The notes under the pieces are model-generated. The model was not told where the DNA came from and did no database searches. It saw nothing but the letters and a program-made list of their open reading frames with translations. From NCBI GenBank assembly GCA_022605955.1, contig JAKCOZ010000314.1, forward strand, positions 62,001-126,000: a stretch of DNA of 64,000 nt, in the 5' to 3' direction. Positions 12,101-25,938 of this stretch are shown piece by piece. This stretch comes from Rallus limicola (Eukaryota; Chordata; Aves; Gruiformes; Rallidae). The translations under genes and the position numbers were made by a program. Position 1 is the first letter of the stretch. Each line of letters begins with the position of its first letter.

Positions 12101-14256
12101 AAGCAGACCCTGTCACTTTGGCTCTCAGCCTTTTCCTTTGCATGGAAAGAGGGAACATGCCTGGAACCTCCTACGGTGCTTTTCTCGGCCCTAGCAGACT
12201 GCAGTTCAAAACATGCTAAACGTCCAGCAATAACTCCCAAAGTAAAGAAGCTAGGACTGAAAGGCATAGCTTGTCTGAAACCTCCTAACAGGACACACAA
12301 GCAGACCCTGTCACTTTGGCTCTCAGCCTTTTCCTTTGCCTGGAAAGAGGGAACATGCCTGGAACCTCCTACGGTGCTTTTCTCGGCCCTAGCAGACTGC
12401 AGTTCAAAACATGCTAAACGTCCAGCAATAACTCCCAAAGTAAAGAAGCTAGGCATGAAAGGCATAGCTTGTCTGAAACCTCCTAACAGGACACACAAGC
12501 AGACCCTGTCACTTTGGCTCTCAGCCTTTTCCTTTGCCTGGAAAGAAGGAACATACCTGCTACCTCCTACAGTGCTTTTCTCGGCCCTAGCAGACTGCAG
12601 TTCAAAACATGCTAAACGTCCAGCAATAACTCCCAAAGTAAAGAAGCTAGGACTGAAAGGCATAGCTTGTCTGAAACCTCCTAACAGGACACACAAGCTG
12701 ACCCTGTCACTTTGGCTCTCAGCCTTTTCCTTTGCCTGGAAAGAGGGAACATGCCTGGAACCTCCTACGGTGCTTTTCTCGGCCCTAGCAGACTGCAGTT
12801 CAAAACTTGCTAAACGTCCAGCAATAACTCCCAAAGTAAAGAAGCTAGGACTGAAAGGCATAGCTTGTCTGAAACCTCCTAACAGGACACACAAGCAGAC
12901 CCTGTCACTTTGGCTCTCAGCCTTTTCCTTTGCCTGGAAAGAGGGAACATGCCTGGAACCTCCTACGGTGCTTTTCTCGGCCCTAGCAGACTGCAGTTCA
13001 AAACATGCTAAACGTCCAGCAATAACTCCCAAAGTAAAGAAGATAGGACTGAAAGGCATAGCTTGTCTGAAACCTCCTAACAGGACACACAAGCAGACCC
13101 TGTCACTTTGGCTCTCAGCCTTTTCCTTTGCCTGGAAAGAGGGAACATGCCTGGAACCTCCTACGGTGCTTTTCTCGGCCCTAGCAGACTGCAGTTCAAA
13201 ACTTGCTAAACGTCCAGCAATAACTCCCAAAGTAAAGAAGCTAGGACTGAAAGGCATAGCTTGTCTGAAACCTCCTAACAGGACACACAAGCAGACCCTG
13301 TCACTTTGGCTCTCAGCCTTTTCCTTTGCCTGGAAAGAAGGAACATACCTGCTACCTCCTACAGTGCTTTTCTCGGCCCTAGCAGACTGCAGTTCAAAAC
13401 ATGCTAAACGTCCAGCAATAACTCCCAAAGTAAAGAAGCTAGGACTGAAAGGCATAGCTTGTCTGAAACCTCCTAACAGGACACACAAGCAGACCCTGTC
13501 ACTTTGGCTCTCAGCCTTTTCCTTTGCCTGGAAAGAGGGAACATGCCTGGAAGCTCCTACGGTGCTTTTCTCGGCCCTAGCAGACTGCAGTTCAAAACAT
13601 GCTAAACGTCCAGCAATAACTCCCAAAGTAAAGAAGCTAGGCATGAAAGGCATAGCTTGTCTGAAACCTCCTAACAGGACACACAAGCAGACCCTGTCAC
13701 TTTGGCTCTCAGCCTTTTCCTTTGCCTGGAAAGAGGGAACATGCCTGGAACCTCCTACGGTGCTTTTCTCGGCCCTAGCAGACTGCAGTTCAAAACATGC
13801 TAAACGTCCAGCAATAACTCCCAAAGTAAAGAAGCTAGGCATGAAAGGCATAGCTTGTCTGAAACCTCCTAACAGGACACACAAGCAGACCCTGTCACTT
13901 TGGCTCTCAGCCTTTTCCTTTGCCTGGAAAGAGGGAACATGCCTGGAACCTCCTACGGTGCTTTTCTCGGCCCTAGCAGACTGCAGTTCAAAACATGCTA
14001 AACGTCCAGCAATAACTCCCAAAGTAAAGAAGCTATGACTGAAAGGCATAGCTTGTCTGAAACCTCCTAACAGGACACACAAGCAGACCCTGTCACTTTG
14101 GCTCTCAGCCTTTTCCTTTGCCTGGAAAGAAGGAACATACCTGCTACCTCCTACGGTGCTTTTCTCGGCCCTAGCAGACTGCAGTTCAAAACATGCTAAA
14201 CGTCCAGCAATAACTCCCAAAGTAAAGAAGCTATGACTGAAAGGCATAGCTTGTCT
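8911..14256 (+). repeat. 27-mer HOR (5346 bp), copy 1
   Basis: m46-m72 match m73-m99 in order and at rare sites. These include gacggcag (11010 and 16356 regions), V with cctagaacc, gaaagtcat, agataggact (13041 and 18387) and gctatgac (14031 and 19377 regions). By eye the match runs from 8899 to 14233 against 14245 to 19579. Mismatches noticed are 9768 (a against g), which creates a stop on both strands in this copy only, and 12794/18140 (t against g). This indicates a recent tandem duplication of the whole 27-monomer block. Confidence 0.9.
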
Positions 14257-17200
14257 GAAACCTCCTAACAGGACACACAAGCAGACCCTGTCACTTTGGC
14301 TCTCAGCCTTTTCCTTTGCCTGGAAAGAGGGAACATGCCTGGAACCTCCTACGGTGCTTTTCTCGGCCCTAGCAGACTGCAGTTCAAAACATGCTAAACG
14401 TCCAGCAATAACTCCCAAAGTAAAGAAGCTAGGACTGAAAGGCATAGCTTGTCTGAAACCTCCTAACAGGACACACAAGCAGACCCTGTCACTTTGGCTC
14501 TCAGCCTTTTCCTTTGCCTGGAAAGAGGGAACATGCCTGGAACCTCCTACGGTGCTTTTCTCGGCCCTAGCAGACTGCAGTTCAAAACATGCTAAACGTC
14601 CAGCAATAACTCCCAAAGTAAAGAAGCTAGGCATGAAAGGCATAGCTTGTCTGAAACCTCCTAACAGGACACACAAGCAGACCCTGTCACTTTGGCTCTC
14701 AGCCTTTTCCTTTGCCTGGAAAGAAGGAACATACCTGCTACCTCCTACAGTGCTTTTCTCGGCCCTAGCAGACTGCAGTTCAAAACATGCTAAACGTCCA
14801 GCAATAACTCCCAAAGTAAAGAAGCTAGGACTGAAAGGCATAGCTTGTCTGAAACCTCCTAACAGGACACACAAGCTGACCCTGTCACTTTGGCTCTCAG
14901 CCTTTTCCTTTGCCTGGAAAGAGGGAACATGCCTGGAACCTCCTACGGTGCTTTTCTCGGCCCTAGCAGACTGCAGTTCAAAACTTGCTAAACGTCCAGC
15001 AATAACTCCCAAAGTAAAGAAGCTAGGACTGAAAGGCATAGCTTGTCTGAAACCTCCTAACAGGACACACAAGCAGACCCTGTCACTTTGGCTCTCAGCC
15101 TTTTCCTTTGCCTGGAAAGAGGGAACATGCCTGGAACCTCCTACGGTGCTTTTCTCGGCCCTAGCAGACTGCAGTTCAAAACATGCTAAACGTCCAGCAA
15201 TAACTCCCAAAGTAAAGAAGCTAGGCATGAAAGGCATAGCTTGTCTGAAACCTCCTAACAGGACACACAAGCTGACCCTGTCACTTTGGCTCTCAGCCTT
15301 TTCCTTTGCCTGGAAAGAGGGAACATGCCTGGAACCTCCTACGGTGCTTTTCTCGGCCCTAGCAGACTGCAGTTCAAAACTTGCTAAACGTCCAGCAATA
15401 ACTCCCAAAGTAAAGAAGCTAGGACTGAAAGGCATAGCTTGTCTGAAACCTCCTAACAGGACACACAAGCAGACCCTGTCACTTTGGCTCTCAGCCTTTT
15501 CCTTTGCATGGAAAGAGGGAACATGCCTGGAACCTCCTACGGTGCTTTTCTCGGCCCTAGCAGACTGCAGTTCAAAACATGCTAAACGTCCAGCAATAAC
15601 TCCCAAAGTAAAGAAGCTAGGCATGAAAGGCATAGCTTGTCTGAAACCTCCTAACAGGACACACAAGCAGACCCTGTCACTTTGGCTCTCAGCCTTTTCC
15701 TTTGCCTGGAAAGAGGGAACATGCCTGGAACCTCCTACGGTGCTTTTCTCGGCCCTAGCAGACTGCAGTTCAAAACATGCTAAACGTCCAGCAATAACTC
15801 CCAAAGTAAAGAAGCTAGGCATGAAAGGCATAGCTTGTCTGAAACCTCCTAACAGGACACACAAGCAGACCCTGTCACTTTGGCTCTCAGCCTTTTCCTT
15901 TGCCTGGAAAGAAGGAACATACCTGCTACCTCCTACAGTGCTTTTCTCGGCCCTAGCAGACTGCAGTTCAAAACATGCTAAACGTCCAGCAATAACTCCC
16001 AAAGTAAAGAAGCTAGGACTGAAAGGCATAGCTTGTCTGAAACCTCCTAACAGGACACACAAGCAGACCCTGTCACTTTGGCTCTCAGCCTTTTCCTTTG
16101 CCTGGAAAGAGGGAACATGCCTGGAACCTCCTACGGTGCTTTTCTCGGCCCTAGCAGACTGCAGTTCAAAACATGCTAAACGTCCAGCAATAACTCCCAA
16201 AGTAAAGAAGCTAGGCATGAAAGGCATAGCTTGTCTGAAACCTCCTAACAGGACACACAAGCAGACCCTGTCACTTTGGCTCTCAGCCTTTTCCTTTGCC
16301 TGGAAAGAGGGAACATGCCTGGAACCTCCTACGGTGCTTTTCTCGGCCCTAGCAGACGGCAGTTCAAAACATGCTAAACGTCCAGCAATAACTCCCAAAG
16401 TAAAGAAGCTAGGACTGAAAGGCATAGCTTGTCTGAAACCTCCTAACAGGACACACAAGCAGACCCTGTCACTTTGGCTCTCAGCCTTTTCCTTTGCCTG
16501 GAAAGAGGGAACATGCCTGGAACCTCCTACGGTGCTTTTCTCGGCCCTAGCAGACTGCAGTTCAAAACATGCTAAACGTCCAGCAATAACTCCCAAAGTA
16601 AAGAAGCTAGGCATGAAAGGCATAGCTTGTCTGAAACCTCCTAACAGGACACACAAGCAGACCCTGTCACTTTGGCTCTCAGCCTTTTCCTTTGCCTGGA
16701 AAGAGGGAACATGCCTGGAAGCTCCTACGGTGCTTTTCTCGGCCCTAGCAGACTGCAGTTCAAAACATGCTAAACGTCCAGCAATAACTCCCAAAGTAAA
16801 GAAGCTAGGACTGAAAGGCATAGCTTGTCTGAAACCTCCTAACAGGACACACAAGCAGACCCTGTCACTTTGGCTCTCAGCCTTTTCCTTTGCCTGGAAA
16901 GTGGGAACATGCCTAGAACCTCCTACGGTGCTTTTCTCGGCCCTAGCAGACTGCAGTTCAAAACATGCTAAACGTCCAGCAATAACTCCCAAAGTAAAGA
17001 AGCTAGGACTGAAAGGCATAGCTTGTCTGAAACCTCCTAACAGGACACACAAGCAGACCCTGTCACTTTGGCTCTCAGCCTTTTCCTTTGCCTGGAAAGA
17101 GGGAACATGCCTGGAACCTCCTACGGTGCTTTTCTCGGCCCTAGCAGACTGCAGTTCAAAACATGCTAAACGTCCAGCAATAACTCCCAAAGTAAAGAAG

Positions 17201-19602
17201 CTAGGCATGAAAGTCATAGCTTGTCTGAAACCTCCTAACAGGACACACAAGCAGACCCTGTCACTTTGGCTCTCAGCCTTTTCCTTTGCCTGGAAAGAGG
17301 GAACATGCCTGGAACCTCCTACGGTGCTTTTCTCGGCCCTAGCAGACTGCAGTTCAAAACATGCTAAACGTCCAGCAATAACTCCCAAAGTAAAGAAGCT
17401 AGGACTGAAAGGCATAGCTTGTCTGAAACCTCCTAACAGGACACACAAGCAGACCCTGTCACTTTGGCTCTCAGCCTTTTCCTTTGCATGGAAAGAGGGA
17501 ACATGCCTGGAACCTCCTACGGTGCTTTTCTCGGCCCTAGCAGACTGCAGTTCAAAACATGCTAAACGTCCAGCAATAACTCCCAAAGTAAAGAAGCTAG
17601 GACTGAAAGGCATAGCTTGTCTGAAACCTCCTAACAGGACACACAAGCAGACCCTGTCACTTTGGCTCTCAGCCTTTTCCTTTGCCTGGAAAGAGGGAAC
17701 ATGCCTGGAACCTCCTACGGTGCTTTTCTCGGCCCTAGCAGACTGCAGTTCAAAACATGCTAAACGTCCAGCAATAACTCCCAAAGTAAAGAAGCTAGGC
17801 ATGAAAGGCATAGCTTGTCTGAAACCTCCTAACAGGACACACAAGCAGACCCTGTCACTTTGGCTCTCAGCCTTTTCCTTTGCCTGGAAAGAAGGAACAT
17901 ACCTGCTACCTCCTACAGTGCTTTTCTCGGCCCTAGCAGACTGCAGTTCAAAACATGCTAAACGTCCAGCAATAACTCCCAAAGTAAAGAAGCTAGGACT
18001 GAAAGGCATAGCTTGTCTGAAACCTCCTAACAGGACACACAAGCTGACCCTGTCACTTTGGCTCTCAGCCTTTTCCTTTGCCTGGAAAGAGGGAACATGC
18101 CTGGAACCTCCTACGGTGCTTTTCTCGGCCCTAGCAGACGGCAGTTCAAAACTTGCTAAACGTCCAGCAATAACTCCCAAAGTAAAGAAGCTAGGACTGA
18201 AAGGCATAGCTTGTCTGAAACCTCCTAACAGGACACACAAGCAGACCCTGTCACTTTGGCTCTCAGCCTTTTCCTTTGCCTGGAAAGAGGGAACATGCCT
18301 GGAACCTCCTACGGTGCTTTTCTCGGCCCTAGCAGACTGCAGTTCAAAACATGCTAAACGTCCAGCAATAACTCCCAAAGTAAAGAAGATAGGACTGAAA
18401 GGCATAGCTTGTCTGAAACCTCCTAACAGGACACACAAGCAGACCCTGTCACTTTGGCTCTCAGCCTTTTCCTTTGCCTGGAAAGAGGGAACATGCCTGG
18501 AACCTCCTACGGTGCTTTTCTCGGCCCTAGCAGACTGCAGTTCAAAACTTGCTAAACGTCCAGCAATAACTCCCAAAGTAAAGAAGCTAGGACTGAAAGG
18601 CATAGCTTGTCTGAAACCTCCTAACAGGACACACAAGCAGACCCTGTCACTTTGGCTCTCAGCCTTTTCCTTTGCCTGGAAAGAAGGAACATACCTGCTA
18701 CCTCCTACAGTGCTTTTCTCGGCCCTAGCAGACTGCAGTTCAAAACATGCTAAACGTCCAGCAATAACTCCCAAAGTAAAGAAGCTAGGACTGAAAGGCA
18801 TAGCTTGTCTGAAACCTCCTAACAGGACACACAAGCAGACCCTGTCACTTTGGCTCTCAGCCTTTTCCTTTGCCTGGAAAGAGGGAACATGCCTGGAAGC
18901 TCCTACGGTGCTTTTCTCGGCCCTAGCAGACTGCAGTTCAAAACATGCTAAACGTCCAGCAATAACTCCCAAAGTAAAGAAGCTAGGCATGAAAGGCATA
19001 GCTTGTCTGAAACCTCCTAACAGGACACACAAGCAGACCCTGTCACTTTGGCTCTCAGCCTTTTCCTTTGCCTGGAAAGAGGGAACATGCCTGGAACCTC
19101 CTACGGTGCTTTTCTCGGCCCTAGCAGACTGCAGTTCAAAACATGCTAAACGTCCAGCAATAACTCCCAAAGTAAAGAAGCTAGGCATGAAAGGCATAGC
19201 TTGTCTGAAACCTCCTAACAGGACACACAAGCAGACCCTGTCACTTTGGCTCTCAGCCTTTTCCTTTGCCTGGAAAGAGGGAACATGCCTGGAACCTCCT
19301 ACGGTGCTTTTCTCGGCCCTAGCAGACTGCAGTTCAAAACATGCTAAACGTCCAGCAATAACTCCCAAAGTAAAGAAGCTATGACTGAAAGGCATAGCTT
19401 GTCTGAAACCTCCTAACAGGACACACAAGCAGACCCTGTCACTTTGGCTCTCAGCCTTTTCCTTTGCCTGGAAAGAAGGAACATACCTGCTACCTCCTAC
19501 GGTGCTTTTCTCGGCCCTAGCAGACTGCAGTTCAAAACATGCTAAACGTCCAGCAATAACTCCCAAAGTAAAGAAGCTAGGCATGAAAGGCATAGCTTGT
19601 CT
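14257..19602 (+). repeat. 27-mer HOR (5346 bp), copy 2
   Basis: m73-m99 are the second copy of the block at 8911-14256. The last monomer of copy 1 (m72) carries gctatgac at 14231-14238, whereas m99 has the usual gcatg junction. This difference marks the right end of the match. m86 carries the same V variant as m59, and m83 the same gacggcag variant as m56. m92 has acquired gacggcag in addition (18140), perhaps by conversion from another monomer. Confidence 0.9.
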
Positions 19603-20988
19603 GAAACCTCCTAACAGGACACACAAGCAGACCCTGTCACTTTGGCTCTCAGCCTTTTCCTTTGCCTGGAAAGAGGAAACATGCCTGGAACCTCCTACGG
19701 TGCTTTTCTCGGCCCTAGCAGACTGCAGTTCAAAACTTGCTAAACGTCCAGCAATAACTCCCAAAGTAAAGAAGCTAGGACTGAAAGGCATAGCTTGTCT
19801 GAAACCTCCTAACAGGACACACAAGCAGACCCTGTCACTTTGGCTCTCAGCCTTTTCCTTTGCATGGAAAGAGGGAACATGCCTGGAACCTCCTACGGTG
19901 CTTTTCTCGGCCCTAGCAGACTGCAGTTCAAAACATGCTAAACGTCCAGCAATAACTCCCAAAGTAAAGAAGCTAGGACTGAAAGGCATAGCTTGTCTGA
20001 AACCTCCTAACAGGACACACAAGCAGACCCTGTCACTTTGGCTCTCAGCCTTTTCCTTTGCCTGGAAAGAGGGAACATGCCTGGAAGCTCCTACGGTGCT
20101 TTTCTCGGCCCTAGCAGACTGCAGTTCAAAACATGCTAAACGTCCAGCAATAACTCCCAAAGTATAGAAGCTAGGCATGAAAGGCATAGCTTGTCTGAAA
20201 CCTCCTAACAGGACACACAAGCAGACCCTGTCACTTTGGCTCTCAGCCTTTTCCTTTGCCTGGAAAGAAGGAACATACCTGCTACCTCCTACAGTGCTTT
20301 TCTCGGCCCTAGCAGACTGCAGTTCAAAACATGCTAAACGTCCAGCAATAACTCCCAAAGTAAAGAAGCTAGGACTGAAAGGCATAGCTTGTCTGAAACC
20401 TCCTAACAGGACACACAAGCAGACCCTGTCACTTTGGCTCTCAGCCTTTTCCTTTGCCTGGAAAGTGGGAACATGCCTGGAACCTCCTACGGTGCTTTTC
20501 TCGGCCCTAGCAGACTGCAGTTCAAAACATGCTAAACGTCCAGCAATAACTCCCAAAGTAAAGAAGCTAGGACTGAAAGGCATAGCTTGTCTGAAACCTC
20601 CTAACAGGACACACAAGCTGACCCTGTCACTTTGGCTCTCAGCCTTTTCCTTTGCCTGGAAAGAGGGAACATGCCTGGAACCTCCTACGGTGCTTTTCTC
20701 GGCCCTAGCAGACTGCAGTTCAAAACTTGCTAAACGTCCAGCAATAACTCCCAAAGTAAAGAAGCTAGGACTGAAAGGCATAGCTTGTCTGAAACCTCCT
20801 AACAGGACACACAAGCAGACCCTGTCACTTTGGCTCTCAGACTTTTCCTTTGCCTGGAAAGAAGGAACATACCTGCTACCTCCTACAGTGCTTTTCTCGG
20901 CCCTAGCAGACTGCAGTTCAAAACATGCTAAACGTCCAGCAATAACTCCCAAAGTAAAGAAGCTAGGACTGAAAGGCATAGCTTGTCT
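19603..20988 (+). repeat. Segment m100-m106, shared in part with 5149-6138
   Basis: m100-m104 repeat the unusual marker run of m27-m31 at a distance of 14454 bp (73 monomers): gaggaaac (5223 and 19677), cat monomer, A monomer with agtatag (5711 and 20165), Y, and V. The two segments differ at the junction of m27/m100 (gcatg against gactg) and in Y (cctgct in m30, cctcct in m103). m106 carries a private cagactttt change. This is an isolated similarity, not a tandem HOR. Confidence 0.75.
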
Positions 20989-23166
20989 GAAACCTCCTAA
21001 CAGGACACACAAGCAGACCCTGTCACTTTGGCTCTCAGCCTTTTCCTTTGCCTGGAAAGAGGGAACATGCCTGGAACCTCCTACGGTGCTTTTCTCGGCC
21101 CTAGCAGACTGCAGTTCAAAACATGCTAAACGTCCAGCAATAACTCCCAAAGTAAAGAAGCTAGGCATGAAAGGCATAGCTTGTCTGAAACCTCCTAACA
21201 GGACACACAAGCAGACCCTGTCACTTTGGCTCTCAGCCTTTTCCTTTGCCTGGAAAGAGGGAACATGCCTGGAACCTCCTACGGTGCTTTTCTCGGCCCT
21301 AGCAGACTGCAGTTCAAAACATGCTAAACGTCCAGCAATAACTCCCAAAGTAAAGAAGCTAGGACTGAAAGGCATAGCTTGTCTGAAACCTCCTAACAGG
21401 ACACACAAGCTGACCCTGTCACTTTGGCTCTCAGCCTTTTCCTTTGCCTGGAAAGAGGGAACATGCCTGGAACCTCCTACGGTGCTTTTCTCGGCCCTAG
21501 CAGACTGCAGTTCAAAACTTGCTAAACGTCCAGCAATAACTCCCAAAGTAAAGAAGCTAGGACTGAAAGGCATAGCTTGTCTGAAACCTCCTAACAGGAC
21601 ACACAAGCAGACCCTGTCACTTTGGCTCTCAGCCTTTTCCTTTGCCTGGAAAGAGGGAACATGCCTGGAACCTCCTACGGTGCTTTTCTCGGCCCTAGCA
21701 GACTGCAGTTCAAAACATGCTAAACGTCCAGCAATAACTCCCAAAGTAAAGAAGCTAGGCATGAAAGGCATAGCTTGTCTGAAACCTCCTAACAGGACAC
21801 ACAAGCAGACCCTGTCACTTTGGCTCTCAGCCTTTTCCTTTGCCTGGAAAGAAGGAACATACCTGCTACCTCCTACAGTGCTTTTCTCGGCCCTAGCAGA
21901 CTGCAGTTCAAAACATGCTAAACGTCCAGCAATAACTCCCAAAGTAAAGAAGCTAGGACTGAAAGGCATAGCTTGTCTGAAACCTCCTAACAGGACACAC
22001 AAGCAGACCCTGTCACTTTGGCTCTCAGCCTTTTCCTTTGCCTGGAAAGAGGGAACATGCCTGGAACCTCCTACGGTGCTTTTCTCGGCCCTAGCAGACT
22101 GCAGTTCAAAACTTGCTAAACGTCCAGCAATAACTCCCAAAGTAAAGAAGCTAGGACTGAAAGGCATAGCTTGTCTGAAACCTCCTAACAGGACACACAA
22201 GCAGACCCTGTCACTTTGGCTCTCAGCCTTTTCCTTTGCCTGGAAAGAGGGAACATGCCTGGAACCTCCTACGGTGCTTTTCTCGGCCCTAGCAGACTGC
22301 AGTTCAAAACATGCTAAACGTCCAGCAATAACTCCCAAAGTAAAGAAGCTAGGCATGAAAGGCATAGCTTGTCTGAAACCTCCTAACAGGACACACAAGC
22401 AGACCCTGTCACTTTGGCTCTCAGCCTTTTCCTTTGCCTGGAAAGAGGGAACATGCCTGGAACCTCCTACGGTGCTTTTCTCGGCCCTAGCAGACTGCAG
22501 TTCAAAACATGCTAAACGTCCAGCAATAACTCCCAAAGTAAAGAAGCTAGGACTGAAAGGCATAGCTTGTCTGAAACCTCCTAACAGGACACACAAGCTG
22601 ACCCTGTCACTTTGGCTCTCAGCCTTTTCCTTTGCCTGGAAAGAGGGAACATGCCTGGAACCTCCTACGGTGCTTTTCTCGGCCCTAGCAGACTGCAGTT
22701 CAAAACTTGCTAAACGTCCAGCAATAACTCCCAAAGTAAAGAAGCTAGGACTGAAAGGCATAGCTTGTCTGAAACCTCCTAACAGGACACACAAGCAGAC
22801 CCTGTCACTTTGGCTCTCAGCCTTTTCCTTTGCCTGGAAAGAGGGAACATGCCTGGAACCTCCTACGGTGCTTTTCTCGGCCCTAGCAGACTGCAGTTCA
22901 AAACATGCTAAACGTCCAGCAATAACTCCCAAAGTAAAGAAGCTAGGCATGAAAGGCATAGCTTGTCTGAAACCTCCTAACAGGACACACAAGCAGACCC
23001 TGTCACTTTGGCTCTCAGCCTTTTCCTTTGCCTGGAAAGAAGGAACATACCTGCTACCTCCTACAGTGCTTTTCTCGGCCCTAGCAGACTGCAGTTCAAA
23101 ACATGCTAAACGTCCAGCAATAACTCCCAAAGTAAAGAAGCTAGGACTGAAAGGCATAGCTTGTCT
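20989..23166 (+). repeat. 6-mer HOR (1188 bp), about two copies
   Basis: m107-m111 and m113-m117 have the same order: C-gcatg; C-gactg; ctg plus L; C-gcatg; Y-gactg. The sixth members differ: m112 has L and gactg, m118 has acatgct and gcatg. This 6-mer has a different composition from the one at 397-3168, lacking ttat and cat monomers, so the two arose separately or have been reshuffled. Confidence 0.8.
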
Positions 23167-25938
23167 GAAACCTCCTAACAGGACACACAAGCAGACCCTG
23201 TCACTTTGGCTCTCAGCCTTTTCCTTTGCCTGGAAAGAGGGAACATGCCTGGAACCTCCTACGGTGCTTTTCTCGGCCCTAGCAGACTGCAGTTCAAAAC
23301 ATGCTAAACGTCCAGCAATAACTCCCAAAGTAAAGAAGCTAGGCATGAAAGGCATAGCTTGTCTGAAACCTCCTAACAGGACACACAAGCAGACCCTGTC
23401 ACTTTGGCTCTCAGCCTTTTCCTTTGCCTGGAAAGAGGGAACATGCCTGGAACCTCCTACGGTGCTTTTCTCGGCCCTAGCAGACGGCAGTTCAAAACAT
23501 GCTAAACGTCCAGCAATAACTCCCAAAGTAAAGAAGCTAGGCCTGAAAGGCATAGCTTGTCTGAAACCTCCTAACAGGACACACAAGCAGACCCTGTCAC
23601 TTTGGCTCTCAGCCTTTTCCTTTGCCTGGAAAGAGGGAACATGCCTGGAACCTCCTACGGTGCTTTTCTCGGCCCTAGCAGACTGCAGTTCAAAACATGC
23701 TAAACGTCCAGCAATAACTCCCAAAGTAAAGAAGCTAGGCATGAAAGGCATAGCTTGTCTGAAACCTCCTAACAGGACACACAAGCTGACCCTGTCACTT
23801 TGGCTCTCAGCCTTTTCCTTTGCCTGGAAAGAGGGAACATGCCTGGAAGCTCCTACGGTGCTTTTCTCGGCCCTAGCAGACTGCAGTTCAAAACATGCTA
23901 AACGTCCAGCAATAACTCCCAAAGTAAAGAAGCTAGGACTGAAAGGCATAGCTTGTCTGAAACCTCCTAACAGGACACACAAGCAGACCCTGTCACTTTG
24001 GCTCTCAGCCTTTTCCTTTGCATGGAAAGAGGGAACATGCCTGGAACCTCCTACGGTGCTTTTCTCGGCCCTAGCAGACTGCAGTTCAAAACATGCTAAA
24101 CGTCCAGCAATAACTCCCAAAGTAAAGAAGCTAGGACTGAAAGGCATAGCTTGTCTGAAACCTCCTAAAAGGACACACAAGCAGACCCTGTCACTTTGGC
24201 TCTCAGCCTTTTCCTTTGCCTGGAAAGAGGGAACATGCCTGGAAGCTCCTACGGTGCTTTTCTCGGCCCTAGCAGACTGCAGTTCAAAACATGCTAAACG
24301 TCCAGCAATAACTCCCAAAGTAAAGAAGCTAGGCATGAAAGGCATAGCTTGTCTGAAACCTCCTAACAGGACACACAAGCAGACCCTGTCACTTTGGCTC
24401 TCAGCCTTTTCCTTTGCCTGGAAAGAGGGAACATGCCTGGAACCTCCTACGGTGCTTTTCTCGGCCCTAGCAGACTGCAGTTCAAAACATGCTAAACGTC
24501 CAGCAATAACTCCCAAAGTAAAGAAGCTAGGACTGAAAGGCATAGCTTGTCTGAAACCTCCTAACAGGACACACAAGCAGACCCTGTCACTTTGGCTCTC
24601 AGCCTTTTCCTTTGCCTGGAAAGAGGGAACATGCCTGGAAGCTCCTACGGTGCTTTTCTCGGCCCTAGCAGACTGCAGTTCAAAACATGCTAAACGTCCA
24701 GCAATAACTCCCAAAGTAAAGAAGCTAGGCATGAAAGGCATAGCTTGTCTGAAACCTCCTAACAGGACACACAAGCAGACCCTGTCACTTTGGCTCTCAG
24801 CCTTTTCCTTTGCCTGGAAAGAAGGAACATACCTGCTACCTCCTACAGTGCTTTTCTCGGCCCTAGCAGACTGCAGTTCAAAACATGCTAAACGTCCAGC
24901 AATAACTCCCAAAGTAAAGAAGCTAGGACTGAAAGGCATAGCTTGTCTGAAACCTCCTAACAGGACACACAAGCAGACCCTGTCACTTTGGCTCTCAGCC
25001 TTTTCCTTTGCCTGGAAAGTGGGAACATGCCTAGAACCTCCTACGGTGCTTTTCTCGGCCCTAGCAGACTGCAGTTCAAAACATGCTAAACGTCCAGCAA
25101 TAACTCCCAAAGTAAAGAAGCTAGGACTGAAAGGCATAGCTTGTCTGAAACCTCCTAACAGGACACACAAGCTGACCCTGTCACTTTGGCTCTCAGCCTT
25201 TTCCTTTGCCTGGAAAGAGGGAACATGCCTGGAACCTCCTACGGTGCTTTTCTCGGCCCTAGCAGACTGCAGTTCAAAACTTGCTAAACGTCCAGCAATA
25301 ACTCCCAAAGTAAAGAAGCTAGGACTGAAAGGCATAGCTTGTCTGAAACCTCCTAACAGGACACACAAGCAGACCCTGTCACTTTGGCTCTCAGCCTTTT
25401 CCTTTGCATGGAAAGAGGGAACATGCCTGGAACCTCCTACGGTGCTTTTCTTGGCCCTAGCAGACTGCAGTTCAAAACATGCTAAACGTCCAGCAATAAC
25501 TCCCAAAGTAAAGAAGCTAGGACTGAAAGGCATAGCTTGTCTGAAACCTCCTAACAGGACACACAAGCAGACCCTGTCACTTTGGCTCTCAGCCTTTTCC
25601 TTTGCCTGGAAAGAGGGAACATGCCTGGAACCTCCTACGGTGCTTTTCTCGGCCCTAGCAGACTGCAGTTCAAAACATGCTAAACGTCCAGCAATAACTC
25701 CCAAAGTAAAGAAGCTAGGCATGAAAGGCATAGCTTGTCTGAAACCTCCTAACAGGACACACAAGCAGACCCTGTCACTTTGGCTCTCAGCCTTTTCCTT
25801 TGCCTGGAAAGAAGGAACATACCTGCTACCTCCTACAGTGCTTTTCTCGGCCCTAGCAGACTGCAGTTCAAAACATGCTAAACGTCCAGCAATAACTCCC
25901 AAAGTAAAGAAGCTAGGACTGAAAGGCATAGCTTGTCT
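23167..25938 (+). repeat. Monomers m118-m131, irregular, with an A-Y-V-ctg-cat cassette
   Basis: This stretch has no tandem HOR. m119 (23365) has gacggcag and a rare gcctg junction. m123 has a private cctaaaagg change. m125-m129 (24553-25542) form the ordered cassette A, Y, V, ctg plus L, cat, which also occurs at 39205-40194 and 41977-42966. m129 has a private ttggcc that destroys one CpG. Confidence 0.8.
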
